Shown piece by piece: positions 7,688 to 16,615 of a DNA stretch of 64,000 nucleotides. Numbering within the stretch: position 1 is the stretch's first letter; every line of letters begins with the position of its first letter. The position numbers and the translations under genes are program-made. Source of the DNA: Pseudomonas guineae (GTDB lineage Bacteria > Pseudomonadota > Gammaproteobacteria > Pseudomonadales > Pseudomonadaceae); the NCBI RefSeq assembly GCF_900113745.1, contig NZ_FOQL01000001.1, positions 1,915,550 through 1,979,549 on the forward strand, written 5' to 3'. Below the pieces are notes generated by a model. It saw only the letters and a list, made by a program, of their open reading frames with translations. It made no database searches and was not told the origin of the DNA.

Positions 7688-8938
7688 ATGGACAACACAG
7701 CATTGACTGCATTGCAGTACGGTTTTGATACCTTCTACTTTTTGGTTTGCGGCGCCCTGGTGATGTGGATGGCAGCGGGTTTTGCCATGCTCGAATCAGG
7801 TCTGGTGCGAGCCAAGAACACCACAGAGATTCTGACCAAGAACATCGCCCTGTACGCGGTCGCAAGCATCATGTACCTGGTGATCGGCTACCACATCATG
7901 TACTCCAGCCCGGAAGGCGGCATCCTGCCAAGCTTTGGTTTCCTGCTGGGGGCTGAAAACAGCGTCGAGTCGGTCCTGGCTGGCGGTGACGATGCGCCTT
8001 ACTACTCGGCGCGTTCGGACTTCTTCTTCCAGGTAGTGTTCGCCGCGACCTGCATGTCGATTGTTTCCGGTGCTGTGGCTGAGCGTATGAAGCTGTTTGC
8101 TTTCCTCGCATTCGCCGTGGTCATGACCGGTTTCATCTACCCGGTACAGGGCTTCTGGAAATGGGGTTCGGGTTTCCTCAACGAAGCCGGCTTCCTCGAC
8201 TTCGCGGGTTCCGGCGTGGTGCACATGGCCGGTGCTACGGCTGCGCTGGCGGGCGTTCTGCTGCTGGGTGCACGTAAAGGCAAGTACGGTCCGAATGGCC
8301 AGGTTAACGCCATTCCGGGCGCCAACCTGCCAATGGCTGCGCTGGGCACTTTCATCCTGTGGATGGGCTGGTTCGGTTTCAACGGTGGCTCGCAGCTGAA
8401 GATGAGCACCATCGAAGACGCCAACGCCGTGGCTAACGTGTTCGTTAATACCAACATGGCCGCTGCCGGTGGTTTGATCGCGGCGCTGATGGTTGCGCGT
8501 ATCTTGTTCGGCAAGGCTGACCTGACCATGGCCCTCAACGGTGCCCTGGCTGGCCTGGTGGCGATCACTGCCGAGCCGCTGACGCCGACTGCCCTGCAAG
8601 CCACCCTGATCGGTGGTGTAGGTGGCGTATTGGTAGTCTTCGCGATTCTCGGTCTGGACAAGCTCAAACTCGACGATCCAGTCGGTGCCATTTCGGTGCA
8701 TGGCGTGGTCGGTATCTGGGGCCTGCTGGCTGTCTGCCTGACCAATAGCGACGCCAGCCTCGGCGCACAGCTGCTGGGTATTGGTTCGATCTTCGCCTGG
8801 GTCTTCATCTGCAGCCTGATCGTTTGGTCCATCATCAAGCTGGTAATGGGTCTGCGAGTCAGTGAGGAAGAAGAATACGAAGGCGTGGACATTGCCGAAT
8901 GCGGTATGGAAGCCTATCCGGAATTCACCAAGCGTTAA
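7688..8938 (+). CDS. amtB: Ammonium transporter AmtB (copy 2)
   Basis: 416 residues, same fold as its neighbour but of a different Amt subtype: it lacks a cleavable signal peptide, starting directly with a short periplasmic stretch and a first helix (MWMAAGFAMLESG). Pore histidines are in GSGVVHMAGA and GAISVHGVVG; the C-terminal LRVSEEEEYEG tail is kept, so GlnK should bind it too. A tandem glnK-amtB1-amtB2 order is known in P. stutzeri-type strains. A strong terminator (8954-8985) closes the operon. Confidence 0.95.
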   Translation: MDNTALTALQYGFDTFYFLVCGALVMWMAAGFAMLESGLVRAKNTTEILTKNIALYAVASIMYLVIGYHIMYSSPEGGILPSFGFLLGAENSVESVLAGGDDAPYYSARSDFFFQVVFAATCMSIVSGAVAERMKLFAFLAFAVVMTGFIYPVQGFWKWGSGFLNEAGFLDFAGSGVVHMAGATAALAGVLLLGARKGKYGPNGQVNAIPGANLPMAALGTFILWMGWFGFNGGSQLKMSTIEDANAVANVFVNTNMAAAGGLIAALMVARILFGKADLTMALNGALAGLVAITAEPLTPTALQATLIGGVGGVLVVFAILGLDKLKLDDPVGAISVHGVVGIWGLLAVCLTNSDASLGAQLLGIGSIFAWVFICSLIVWSIIKLVMGLRVSEEEEYEGVDIAECGMEAYPEFTKR

Positions 8939-8953
8939 TTCCCTCTGCTTTGA

Positions 8954-8985
8954 ACAAGGGCGCCTAATGGCGCCCTTTGTTTTTT
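8954..8985 (+). terminator. Terminator of glnK-amtB-amtB
   Basis: AAGGGCGCC (8956-8964), TAAT loop, GGCGCCCTT (8969-8977), then GTTTTTT. A classic rho-independent terminator. Confidence 0.9.
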
Positions 8986-9131
8986 CTGCGTGCCGATAGG
9001 CTCTGTTGTTTTTCAGCGTGCGTGTGGTTGTGATGAAACGGCAACAGACCCTAAAATGCGCGCCGTTGAGTGCAGAACGCTGATGCGCAGTGCTCGGCCA
9101 AGGCAAGACACTGGAATCTTTACCGGCCGCG

Positions 9132-9160
9132 TTAGAAAGCTGACGCAGTTGGGCTATAAC
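9132..9160 (+). promoter_or_regulatory. Candidate sigma-70-type promoter of sutA
   Basis: TTAGAA (9132-9137), 17-base spacer, TATAAC (9155-9160), 33 bases before the sutA start. Reasonable match to -35/-10 consensus. Confidence 0.4.
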
Positions 9161-9193
9161 TACTCTGCTTTTCGCAAGTCATGAGGTTGGAAC

Positions 9194-9526
9194 ATGAGCG
9201 ACGATGATCTGGAAAACGACGAACTAGAAAGCGCTGACGAAGACGAAGGCGAGGAACTGGCTGCAGCGGATGACGGTGACAGCAACGATGATGATGGCGA
9301 CGGTGACGACGAAGTTGTGCCCGCCAGCAAACCTAAAAAAGCCAAAGCGGCTGTCGCGGTAGAAGACCTGCCGAGCGTAGAAGCCAAGCAGAAAGACCGT
9401 GATGCGCTGGCCCACGCGATGGAGGAGTTCCTTTCTCGTGGCGGCAAGGTGCAAGAGGTCGAGCCGAATGTGGTTTCTGACCCGCCCAAGAAGCCTGAAG
9501 GAAAATACGGCAGTCGCCCTATCTAA
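9194..9526 (+). CDS. sutA: RNA polymerase-associated transcription factor SutA
   Basis: 110 residues. The first ~45 are an intrinsically disordered, very acidic tail (runs of D and E); a lysine-rich stretch follows, then a predicted helix (VEAKQKDRDALAHAMEEFL), GGKVQEVEPNVV and a C terminus ending KYGSRPI. This layout and the C-terminal motifs match SutA of P. aeruginosa, a small protein that binds RNA polymerase beta and raises expression of ribosomal and maintenance genes in slow growth. It is monocistronic, with its own promoter and a perfect 15-bp terminator. Confidence 0.92.
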   Translation: MSDDDLENDELESADEDEGEELAAADDGDSNDDDGDGDDEVVPASKPKKAKAAVAVEDLPSVEAKQKDRDALAHAMEEFLSRGGKVQEVEPNVVSDPPKKPEGKYGSRPI

Positions 9527-9542
9527 GCGCCTGCGGTAAACC

Positions 9543-9578
9543 AAAAAGCCCACAGGCCATAAGCCTGTGGGCTTTTTT
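9543..9578. terminator. Bidirectional terminator after sutA
   Basis: A perfect 15-bp stem (9543-9557 with 9563-9577), loop CATAA, with A- and T-runs at either end. It can serve sutA on the plus strand and the HAD/xerC/lysA operon on the minus strand. Confidence 0.92.
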
Positions 9579-9762
9579 GTGGTGGCTCGGGTTAGCCGCT
9601 GTGGCGAACGTTGGCAATGGCGCATTTCTTGGGCGGCGTCACCCATCACTGCTAAGTGTCTGCCGACACTCTGTTGGGTTACGCGGCACCTGAATCGGTG
9701 ACGTGGGCGGGCTGGGGATGGCTGCTAACCCAACCTACACCTGACGCCCATATGCTCGCCGC

Positions 9763-10458
9763 TCAGCTCCAGCTGTGCAGCAAGGATGGCAATTCTGCCA
9801 AGCTGCGGATCTGCCCATCCGGGTGGTTGTCGGTTTCCCAGGCTTTTCCTTGGGGGTTGAACCAGATGGCGCGCAGGCCAGCCGCCTGCGCTCCGGCAAT
9901 ATCATCGCTCGGGTGGTCGCCAATATGCACCGCGTGTTCGGCGGCAATCCCGGCACGTTTTAACGCCTCGGTGAAGGGTTTAGGGTCAGGTTTACCAACA
10001 CCCAACTCTTCGGCGCACAGGGCGAACTGGAAGTAATCGGCGAGGCCGAGGCGGCGCACATCGGCATTGCCGTTGGTGATCACCCCGAGCTGAAAGCGAT
10101 TGGCCAGTGCTTCAAGTGTGGGGTGCACCTCGGCAAACAGTTCAACCTGATGGCGCGCGGCGAGGAATACCTGAAAGCCGGCTTCGGCCAACACCTGTGC
10201 CTCACTGTGCGGGTAGCCCGCGTCTGCCAGGGCATGCAGGAGGATGCGCCGACGCAGCTCGCTGAGGCGGTGCTTGAGCATCGGTTCGGCCAGCAGCAGG
10301 CCGGTGCGAATCGACCACAGGTGCTCCACCGGCACAGCGCCGAGGCGCGGCGCGTGCAGGGCCAGCCAGTTGCGCAGCGCCGCCTCAGCGTCCTGCATCA
10401 CCGGAGTGACATCCCACAGCGTGTCGTCGAGGTCGAAGGTGATCAACTGAATACTCAT
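9763..10458 (-). CDS. HAD-superfamily phosphatase (YigB-like)
   Basis: 231 residues. HAD motif I is DLDDTLWD with nucleophile Asp9 and Asp11; motif II is VITNGN; motif [13 protein letters not shown]; motif [15 protein letters not shown]. The helical cap after motif I fits subclass I. YigB-type enzymes dephosphorylate the flavin precursor 5-amino-6-(5-phosphoribitylamino)uracil, among others; the true substrate here is inferred. It overlaps the xerC stop by four bases (ATGA), so the two are translationally coupled, as in the xerC-yigB pair of enterobacteria. Confidence 0.88.
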   Translation of the reverse strand: MSIQLITFDLDDTLWDVTPVMQDAEAALRNWLALHAPRLGAVPVEHLWSIRTGLLLAEPMLKHRLSELRRRILLHALADAGYPHSEAQVLAEAGFQVFLAARHQVELFAEVHPTLEALANRFQLGVITNGNADVRRLGLADYFQFALCAEELGVGKPDPKPFTEALKRAGIAAEHAVHIGDHPSDDIAGAQAAGLRAIWFNPQGKAWETDNHPDGQIRSLAELPSLLHSWS

Positions 10459-11351
10459 TCTATACTGCCTTTGCGTTTGGCCCGTGGGTGAGCCTGGTCA
10501 TAGACCGTGGCCAGGTGCTGGAAATCCAGGTGGGTGTAAACCTGGGTGGTGGCGATGTCGGCGTGGCCGAGCAGTTCTTGCACTGCGCGCAAATCCTGGG
10601 ATGACTCCAGCATGTGGCTGGCGAAACTATGGCGCAGCATATGCGGGTGTAGGTGCTGGCCCAGCTCGCGCACGCCTGCCTGACGTACCCGCAGCTGCAC
10701 CGCACGCGGGCCGATCCGGCGGCCCTGCTGGCTGATAAACACGGCGCCATCGGCAGGCTTGGCCAGGGCCCGTAACGGCAGCCATTGCTCCATGGCCTGA
10801 CGTGCCATACGGCCGATGGGCAGCTCGCGAGTCTTGTTGCCCTTGCCGATGACGCGCACCAGGCCGGCAGGTAAGTCGAGGCCATCGAGGTTGAGGCCGA
10901 CCAGCTCTGATAAGCGCAAGCCGGATGAATAAAACAGTTCGAGCATGGCCTGATCACGGCGGGCAATAAAATCGTCTTCCAGGGCGCCGTCGAGTAGTTG
11001 TGCGGTGCGGTCGGCATCCAAGGTTTTCGGCAGGCGACGTTCGCCTTTTGGCGGCATCAGGCCGCTGGCCGGGTCACTTTGGCAGTGGCTTTCGCGAATC
11101 AGATAACGGTACAAGCCGCGCGTCGCCGACAGCAGGCGCGCGAGGCTGCGGCTGGATTGCCCCTGCAGGTGCAAGTGACCGACCATGCGCCGTAGACGTG
11201 CGCTGTCGAGTGCGGACCAACTGTCAATCTGCTCGGGCGTGCACAGCGCCAGCAGCTTACTGAGGTCGTGGCGGTAGCCGATCAGGGTGTGCGAGGACAG
11301 CTGGCGCTCACTGCGCAGGTGTTCGAGGTAGGCGTCCAGGAGGTCTTGCAT
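10455..11351 (-). CDS. xerC: Site-specific tyrosine recombinase XerC
   Basis: 298 residues. SAM-like N-terminal domain, then the catalytic domain with all active-site residues: Arg146 (GLRLSE), Lys170 (GKGNKTRE), His237 and Arg240 (HMLRHSF), His263 ([10 protein letters not shown]) and Tyr272 (VYTHLD). XerC works with XerD at dif to resolve chromosome dimers at the septum with FtsK. Its place in the lysA-dapF-DUF484-xerC operon is the conserved Pseudomonas (sss) order, which excludes a mobile-element integrase. Confidence 0.97.
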   Translation of the reverse strand: MQDLLDAYLEHLRSERQLSSHTLIGYRHDLSKLLALCTPEQIDSWSALDSARLRRMVGHLHLQGQSSRSLARLLSATRGLYRYLIRESHCQSDPASGLMPPKGERRLPKTLDADRTAQLLDGALEDDFIARRDQAMLELFYSSGLRLSELVGLNLDGLDLPAGLVRVIGKGNKTRELPIGRMARQAMEQWLPLRALAKPADGAVFISQQGRRIGPRAVQLRVRQAGVRELGQHLHPHMLRHSFASHMLESSQDLRAVQELLGHADIATTQVYTHLDFQHLATVYDQAHPRAKRKGSIE

Positions 11352-11383
11352 GGAAGCTCCCTACGGTGCGGTCGCTGCGTCGG

Positions 11384-12082
11384 TTAACGCACCGAGCGCA
11401 AGGGTGTGGCAAAACCGGGCACGACGCGGGCCAGGACTTCGGCGATATAGCCGAGAAATAGGGTGCCCAGCGAGCTTTTGTAATGCTGCGGATCGCTGCT
11501 GCCAATCGCCAGCACACCATGCAGACCCTGATAAGCGACGCTGACCACCGCTGCCGAACCGACCTGCTTGCCGTCTTTGCTGCCGAACAGGAAATTCAAC
11601 TCATGCTCGCGCAGCACTCCGCAGATGGTCTTACCGCCGGCCAGCAAGCCGCCGATGGCCTGGTGCGCTTCGGCGCTGCTAACCGAGCGGCCAACCGGTA
11701 ACGGCGCGTCACTGAACAGGATCAGGCTGACGAAAGGCACCTGAAACTCACTGCGCAGGCTGTCCTCCACACAGCTGACCACTTCTTCCAGGCTGTTGGC
11801 GTCGAGCAGGTCGAGTACCAAGCGGCGGGTCTTGTCGAACAGGCGGTCGTTGTCGCGTGCTACATCCATCAGTTGCGATAGGCGATGACGCATGTCGATA
11901 TTGCGCTCGCGCAGCAGTTTCACCTGGCGCTCAACCAGCGACACGGTATCGCCGCGCTGATGCGGAATACGCAGCTCGGGGATCAACTCGTCGTGGTCGA
12001 TAAAGAACTCAGGATGCAGGCGCAGGTAAGCGGCAACTGTTTCCGAATCCAATGGCTTGGGTGAATCCTGCTTGTCGGTCAT
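11384..12082 (-). CDS. DUF484 family protein
   Basis: 232 residues from the ATG at 12082, which overlaps the dapF stop by four bases. An N-terminal segment ([22 protein letters not shown]) is followed by a basic helix ([12 protein letters not shown]) likely coiled coil, and a GAF-like C-terminal domain. DUF484 is conserved between dapF and xerC in many proteobacteria. Its function is not established; the GAF-like fold suggests ligand or partner sensing. Spacing to xerC is 32 bases. Confidence 0.9.
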   Translation of the reverse strand: MTDKQDSPKPLDSETVAAYLRLHPEFFIDHDELIPELRIPHQRGDTVSLVERQVKLLRERNIDMRHRLSQLMDVARDNDRLFDKTRRLVLDLLDANSLEEVVSCVEDSLRSEFQVPFVSLILFSDAPLPVGRSVSSAEAHQAIGGLLAGGKTICGVLREHELNFLFGSKDGKQVGSAAVVSVAYQGLHGVLAIGSSDPQHYKSSLGTLFLGYIAEVLARVVPGFATPLRSVR

Positions 12083-12909
12083 AAACGAACTTGTCCTTCG
12101 TACACACGTACTGCGGGTCCGGTCATCATAACGGGCTGGCCCTGGCCTGCCCATTCAATGCTCAGTTTGCCGCCGGGCAGTTCAATCTGCACCGGTGAGT
12201 CCATCCAGCCCTGGCTGATCGCCGCCACTACCGCCGCGCACGCACCGGTGCCGCAGGCCTGGGTTTCCCCGGCGCCACGCTCCCACACGCGCAACTTGGC
12301 ACGTTGGCGGTCAACCACTTGCAGGAAGCTGACATTGACCCGCTGCGGGAAACGCGGGTGGTGTTCGATTTTCGGGCCCAGGCTGTGTACGGGGGCGCTG
12401 TCGACGCTATCGACACGCAGTACCGCATGTGGATTGCCCATGGAGATGGCGGCCAGTTCAACCTGCTGCCCATCCACGGCCACGCGATAGCTCAGTGCTT
12501 GCTGGTCAGCCTGAAAGGGGATATCGGCCGGTACAAGGCGCGGCGCGCCCATGTTGACGCTGATCTGGCCATCGGCGCGCACGTCCAGCTCGATGATGCC
12601 GCCCTTGGTTTCCACACGGATCTGCTTCTTTACCGTCAGGCGCTTATCCAGCACGAAGCGGGCGAAGCAGCGCGCGCCGTTGCCGCACTGCTCCACTTCC
12701 GAGCCGTCAGCATTGAAGATGCGGTAGCGGAAATCCACGTCCGGGTTGCTCGGCGGCTCGACCAGCAGCAGCTGATCGAAGCCCACGCCGGTGTGGCGGT
12801 CGCCCCATTGCTTGGCGTTTTTTGGTTGAATGTGCGCGTGCTGGCTGACCAGGTCGAGGACCATAAAGTCGTTGCCGAGGCCGTGCATCTTGGTAAAGCG
12901 CAATAACAT
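12079..12909 (-). CDS. dapF: Diaminopimelate epimerase
   Basis: 276 residues. The two catalytic cysteines are Cys75 in EQCGNGARC and Cys219 in QACGTGACA, giving the cofactor-free two-base racemisation of LL- to meso-diaminopimelate, the precursor of lysine and peptidoglycan. The start [15 protein letters not shown] is the standard DapF N terminus. It lies 12 bases after lysA and overlaps DUF484 by four bases. Confidence 0.97.
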   Translation of the reverse strand: MLLRFTKMHGLGNDFMVLDLVSQHAHIQPKNAKQWGDRHTGVGFDQLLLVEPPSNPDVDFRYRIFNADGSEVEQCGNGARCFARFVLDKRLTVKKQIRVETKGGIIELDVRADGQISVNMGAPRLVPADIPFQADQQALSYRVAVDGQQVELAAISMGNPHAVLRVDSVDSAPVHSLGPKIEHHPRFPQRVNVSFLQVVDRQRAKLRVWERGAGETQACGTGACAAVVAAISQGWMDSPVQIELPGGKLSIEWAGQGQPVMMTGPAVRVYEGQVRL

Positions 12910-12921
12910 GAGCGTGTCCTT

Positions 12922-14175
12922 TTAGCTCGCGGGCGGCAGGCTGCTTTCGCCTGCAAAAAGCTCGCTGAGCGTCTCGCGACGACGCACTTCGAAGGCTTGT
13001 TCGCCATCCACCATCACCTCGGCGGCGCGGCCGCGGGTGTTGTAGTTGGAACTCATGACAAAGCCATAAGCACCGGCCGAGCACACTGCCAGCAGGTCGC
13101 CTTCCGCGAGTGCCAGTTCGCGGTCTTTCGCGAGGAAGTCCCCAGTTTCGCAAATCGGCCCGACGATGTCGTAATTACGGGTAGCGCTGTCGCGCGGCTC
13201 AACTGCGATCACATCCATCCAGGCTTGGTACAGCGCCGGGCGGATCAGGTCGTTCATCGCCGCATCGACGATGGCAAAGTCTTTGTGCTCGGTGTGCTTG
13301 AGGTATTCGACCCGAGTTAGTAGCACGCCGGCGTTGGCGACGATCGAACGGCCCGGCTCGAATACCAGCTTCAGATCACGTCCGGCAATGCGCTCACGCA
13401 CCGCTTTGATGTAATCGCCAGCCAGCGGTGGCAGTTCGTCACGGTATTGCACGCCGAGGCCGCCGCCCAAGTCCAGGTGCTTAATCTGGATACCTTGCTC
13501 GGCCAGGTTGTCGATCAGCGCAAGCAGGCGCTCTAGGGCATCGAGAAACGGCGGCAGCGTGGTCAGCTGCGAACCGATATGGCAATCCACACCGACTACC
13601 TGCAGGTTCGGCAACGCCGCGGCGCGGACGTACACGGCCGGGGCATCGGCGATGGCGATACCGAATTTATTCTCTTTCAGCCCGGTGGAAATGTACGGGT
13701 GCGTGCCCGCGTCCACATCCGGGTTGACCCGCAGCGAGATCGCCGCCGTCTTGCCGAGTTCAGCGGCCACCACTTGCAGGCGCTCTAGCTCGTCGGTGGA
13801 TTCGACGTTGAAGCAGTGCACGCCCACTTCCAGGGCGCGACGCATGTCGTCACGGCTTTTGCCGACACCGGAGAAGACGATCTTGCTCGCCTCGCCACCG
13901 GCGGCCAGTACACGCTCCAACTCGCCGCGGGAGACGATGTCAAAACCGGCACCAAGGCGCGCCAATACGTTCAATACGCCAATATTGGAGTTGGCTTTGA
14001 CCGCAAAGCACACCAGATGCGCCATGCCCTGCAGAGCATCAGCATAGGCGCGGTACTGCGCTTCGATGTGTGCACGCGAATAGACATAAGTCGGCGTGCC
14101 GAAACGTTGGGCGATGGCGGACAACGCCACCCCTTCCGCGAACAGCGCACCGTCGCGGTAGTTGAAGGCGTTCAT
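12922..14175 (-). CDS. lysA: Diaminopimelate decarboxylase
   Basis: 417 residues, PLP-dependent alanine-racemase-fold enzyme. The PLP lysine is Lys60 in CFAVKANSN; the glycine-rich phosphate loop is LDLGGGLGV; the active-site Cys motif CETGDFLAKD and the AGAYG segment are present. It makes L-lysine from meso-diaminopimelate, the last step of the pathway whose penultimate enzyme, DapF, is encoded next. The small lipoprotein gene lppL ends nine bases upstream. Confidence 0.97.
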   Translation of the reverse strand: MNAFNYRDGALFAEGVALSAIAQRFGTPTYVYSRAHIEAQYRAYADALQGMAHLVCFAVKANSNIGVLNVLARLGAGFDIVSRGELERVLAAGGEASKIVFSGVGKSRDDMRRALEVGVHCFNVESTDELERLQVVAAELGKTAAISLRVNPDVDAGTHPYISTGLKENKFGIAIADAPAVYVRAAALPNLQVVGVDCHIGSQLTTLPPFLDALERLLALIDNLAEQGIQIKHLDLGGGLGVQYRDELPPLAGDYIKAVRERIAGRDLKLVFEPGRSIVANAGVLLTRVEYLKHTEHKDFAIVDAAMNDLIRPALYQAWMDVIAVEPRDSATRNYDIVGPICETGDFLAKDRELALAEGDLLAVCSAGAYGFVMSSNYNTRGRAAEVMVDGEQAFEVRRRETLSELFAGESSLPPAS

Positions 14176-14184
14176 GCGCTGTCC

Positions 14185-14337
14185 TTATTCGGTTTGTGCA
14201 GGTTCAGCTGCGGGTTCAGCCTGAGACGGCACGGACGCACTTTCTTCCGGCAGGAACAACGGGCCTTTCTGGCCACAGCCAACGAGCAGTGTGCTGATAG
14301 CAACCACGGTGAAGAGGGCAGTAAACAACCGCTTCAT
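14185..14337 (-). CDS. lppL: Small lipoprotein LppL (LptM/YifL family)
   Basis: 50 residues, found by reading the minus strand directly. Signal sequence MKRLFTALFTVVAI is followed by the lipobox LVGC and CGQKGPLFLP, the hallmark of the LptM/YifL family; the tail is Pro/Ala/Glu-rich. In P. aeruginosa lppL precedes lysA in the same way. In E. coli, LptM helps LptD fold and form the right disulfides for LPS export. The start ATG has AGGGATTTC upstream. Confidence 0.93.
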   Translation of the reverse strand: MKRLFTALFTVVAISTLLVGCGQKGPLFLPEESASVPSQAEPAAEPAQTE

Positions 14338-14478
14338 GATGAAATCCCTGTAAAAAGCATGATTGCGCCGGAGTATACCGAGCCCCCGACGCCTTGCCTA
14401 TGCGCTGGGTTTCCCGTCTGGCGGGGCTTTGTCTGTATCGTTCGCCCTAGTGCCCGCTACCGCTGATGAGGAGGCCGG

Positions 14479-15504
14479 ATGGACAACCCTGTAGCTGTGA
14501 GCCGTTCAGTTTCAGTCGCCTATTTGCAAGGTTTGCTGGATTACTTGGGGCGTCAGGAGCTCGACACTGCGACGTTGCTCGAGTCAGTGCAGCTGAGTCC
14601 GCAGGTGCTCGCGCAACGTGATCAGCGCATTAGCATCTGCAGCTGCTCGGGCATGGCGCACGCCTGACCGGTGATGAGCAGCTCGGGCTGCATCTGGGCG
14701 AAGCTATACGCCCGGGTTATTGCGGCGTGCTGGGTTACTTGATCATGAGTTGCGCGACCCTCGCCGATGCATCGCCAGGCCCGTTACGCTGCGTTGGTCG
14801 CTAACCTGGGTCAGGTAGATTTAGCGGATGAGCCCGCGTGTGCCGATTTGGAACCGCTGGTGGCGCTCAGGTGGTGGCCCTTGCTGCCTCAGCAGGAGCG
14901 TCAGCTCAGCGAGGAAACCTTGGCCGGCTGTGTGACCTTCGGCTACTGGATCAGCGGCGTGGACATCCCGCCGAATGAAGTGCGTTTTCAGCATGCCGCA
15001 CCCATTGATGGGGCGGAGTATCAGCGGATATTCCGCTGTCCGGTGCTGTTTGAGCAGGTCGATAATGCGCTGGTCTTCCCCAAGCGCTTGCTCGCCACAC
15101 CGCTTGGCCAGGCCGATGCTCAAGTACGTCTGATGCTTGACGCTTATGCTGACCGTCTGCTTGGAGAAATTCGGCAGGGCCGCAGTGTGCTCGATAGCGC
15201 GCGCCTAGAGCTGTAACGGCAACTACCGGAAATGGGTGCGGGTCTGCAACAAATCGCCGGGCGTTTGGCGCTGAGTCCGCGTACCCTGCAGCGGCGTTTG
15301 CGCGAAGCCGAGTTATCCTTCAACCAGTTGATGGATGAAACACGCCAGCAACTGGTGCTGCATTATCTGCGTGATCCAGCGCTGGAGCTGGCGCAGATCG
15401 CCTTTCTGGTTGGCTTCAGTGAAGCCGGTTCATTGGCTCGCGCGTGTCGTCGCTGGACCGGGCAGAGTCCCGGCGAATATCGCCGCCAATTGAGCGACAG
15501 TTAA
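14479..15504 (+). pseudogene. Decayed AraC-family transcriptional regulator
   Basis: The pieces together read as one AraC regulator with an Arabinose_bd-type N-terminal domain and a C-terminal double HTH. The start (14479, with GAGG upstream) reads to about residue 52; near 14630-14645 the frame shifts, and 14643-14765 continues in another frame (LLGHGARLTGDEQLGLHLGE). A second shift near 14765 restores the first frame (RQARYAALVANLGQ). A TAA at 15214-15216 then cuts the protein before the HTH (LALSPRTLQRRLRE ... IAFLVGFSEAGSLARA). Two frameshifts and one stop point to a true pseudogene. It lies between lppL and cyaY, which are usually direct divergent neighbours. Confidence 0.88.
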
Positions 15505-15557
15505 TCACTGCAGTCCGCGTTCTTTTCTGGCTGCTGAATTTTTAGAGGTATGTCGTA

Positions 15558-15890
15558 ATGAGTTTGACCGAAGCCCGCTTTCACGATCTGGTCGATGCCA
15601 CCCAACAGGCGGTGGAAGATATTTTTGATGATTGCGATCTGGATGTTGACCTGGAAAATTCCGCCGGAGTGTTGACCGTGCGTTTCGAAAACGGCACTCA
15701 GTTGATCTTCAGCCGGCAGGAGCCGCTGCGCCAACTCTGGTTGGCGGCACGTTCCGGTGGTTTTCATTTCGATTACGACCAGGCCAGCGAACGCTGGATG
15801 TGTGACAGCAGCGATGAGCAGTTAGGTGAAATGCTCGCGCGCATCACCTTGGATCAGTCCGGTGCCGACCTTGAGTTCGAAGAGCTCTGA
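15558..15890 (+). CDS. cyaY: CyaY (bacterial frataxin)
   Basis: 110 residues. The first helix is acidic (FHDLVDATQQAVEDIFDD, then DCDLDVDLEN), forming the iron-binding ridge; the beta-sheet includes the conserved NGTQLIFSRQ and the GGFHFDYD segment. CyaY binds iron and modulates IscS in Fe-S cluster assembly. It stands just before a DUF1289 gene and upstream of rnk; the convergent cyaA gives the protein family its name. Confidence 0.95.
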   Translation: MSLTEARFHDLVDATQQAVEDIFDDCDLDVDLENSAGVLTVRFENGTQLIFSRQEPLRQLWLAARSGGFHFDYDQASERWMCDSSDEQLGEMLARITLDQSGADLEFEEL

Positions 15891-15894
15891 GGTT

Positions 15895-16077
15895 GTGGGC
15901 GAGCCGGTTGTCTCGCCCTGCCGCCGCCAGTGCTGCTTGGATGAGCAGGATGTTTGCCTAGGCTGCGGTCGTACGCTGCAGGATATTCTCGACTGGAGTA
16001 AAGCCGACCGGCTGCGCCAGCGCGCAATTTGCGCAGCGGCTGAGATGCGCCTGCAGCAACGTAGCAGCAACCCTTGA
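15895..16077 (+). CDS. DUF1289 family protein
   Basis: 60 residues from a GTG start at 15895, four bases after the cyaY stop and so probably coupled to it. The family signature SPCRRQC-LDEQDVCLGCGRTLQDILDW is clear, with cysteines at 9, 13, 14, 21 and 24 that could bind a metal. A longer frame from 15826 would run inside cyaY and adds unconserved residues. Function unknown. Confidence 0.8.
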   Translation: MGEPVVSPCRRQCCLDEQDVCLGCGRTLQDILDWSKADRLRQRAICAAAEMRLQQRSSNP

Positions 16078-16127
16078 CCGGGCGGTCTTGTTTATTTGAG
16101 TAGCTGTGTTACGGTCAGCAAAATCTT

Positions 16128-16165
16128 GCAAAACCCCCGTCTTCGTGATGGGGTTTTGCTTTTTT
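16128..16165 (+). terminator. Terminator after cyaY-DUF1289
   Basis: GCAAAACCCC (16128-16137), 12-base loop, GGGGTTTTGC (16150-16159), then TTTTTT. It stops transcription 31 bases before rnk, so rnk either has a promoter overlapping this site or relies on read-through. Confidence 0.88.
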
Positions 16166-16195
16166 CACGATCCGTAAAGGGGACATACCCGCACC

Positions 16196-16606
16196 ATGAC
16201 CAGCACATCTTCGCTCACCATCACCCGTCTTGACCTGCAGCGTTTGGAGCATTTGCTCGACAGTCTCGATGACTTAGGCCCCAATGCCGTGGCGTTGCAG
16301 GCTGAACTCGATCGTGCCGATGTGGTGGGTCATGACGAGGTGCCGGCCGGGGTGGTGACCATGAATTCTCGCGTGCATTGCCGCGAAGAAAGCAGTGGTA
16401 AGGATTACCACCTGACGCTGGTCTATCCGCAGGATGCCGGTAGCGAAGGCAGTGTTTCGATCCTGGCGCCGGTCGGCACCGCTCTGCTCGGCCTGTCAGT
16501 AGGTCAGCATATCGACTGGGTCGCGCCCGGCGGCAAAGTGCTCAAGCTGATGCTGCTGGCAGTGGAATATCAGCCAGAAGCAGCGGGCGAATACAGCCGC
16601 GGTTGA
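16196..16606 (+). CDS. rnk: Rnk, regulator of nucleoside diphosphate kinase
   Basis: 136 residues. A short N-terminal helical part is followed by a GreA/GreB C-terminal-like FKBP domain (VVTMNSRVHCRE ... DYHLTLVYPQDA ... VSILAPVGTALLG ... IDWVAPGGK). Rnk binds RNA polymerase but lacks the long coiled coil that Gre factors insert into the secondary channel. In P. aeruginosa Rnk affects nucleoside diphosphate kinase levels and alginate. It converges on cyaA with ten bases between them. Confidence 0.93.
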   Translation: MTSTSSLTITRLDLQRLEHLLDSLDDLGPNAVALQAELDRADVVGHDEVPAGVVTMNSRVHCREESSGKDYHLTLVYPQDAGSEGSVSILAPVGTALLGLSVGQHIDWVAPGGKVLKLMLLAVEYQPEAAGEYSRG

Positions 16607-16615
16607 GCCATGCAC

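Noticed and set aside
7796..9106. 436-codon minus-strand frame over the second amtB
   Set aside because: Antisense shadow of a conserved transporter; His/Gln-rich composition is typical of reverse-read membrane helices, and it has no domain.
10455..11351. Tyrosine recombinase as a sign of a mobile element
   Set aside because: It is XerC in its conserved lysA-dapF operon, with no flanking direct repeats or cargo.
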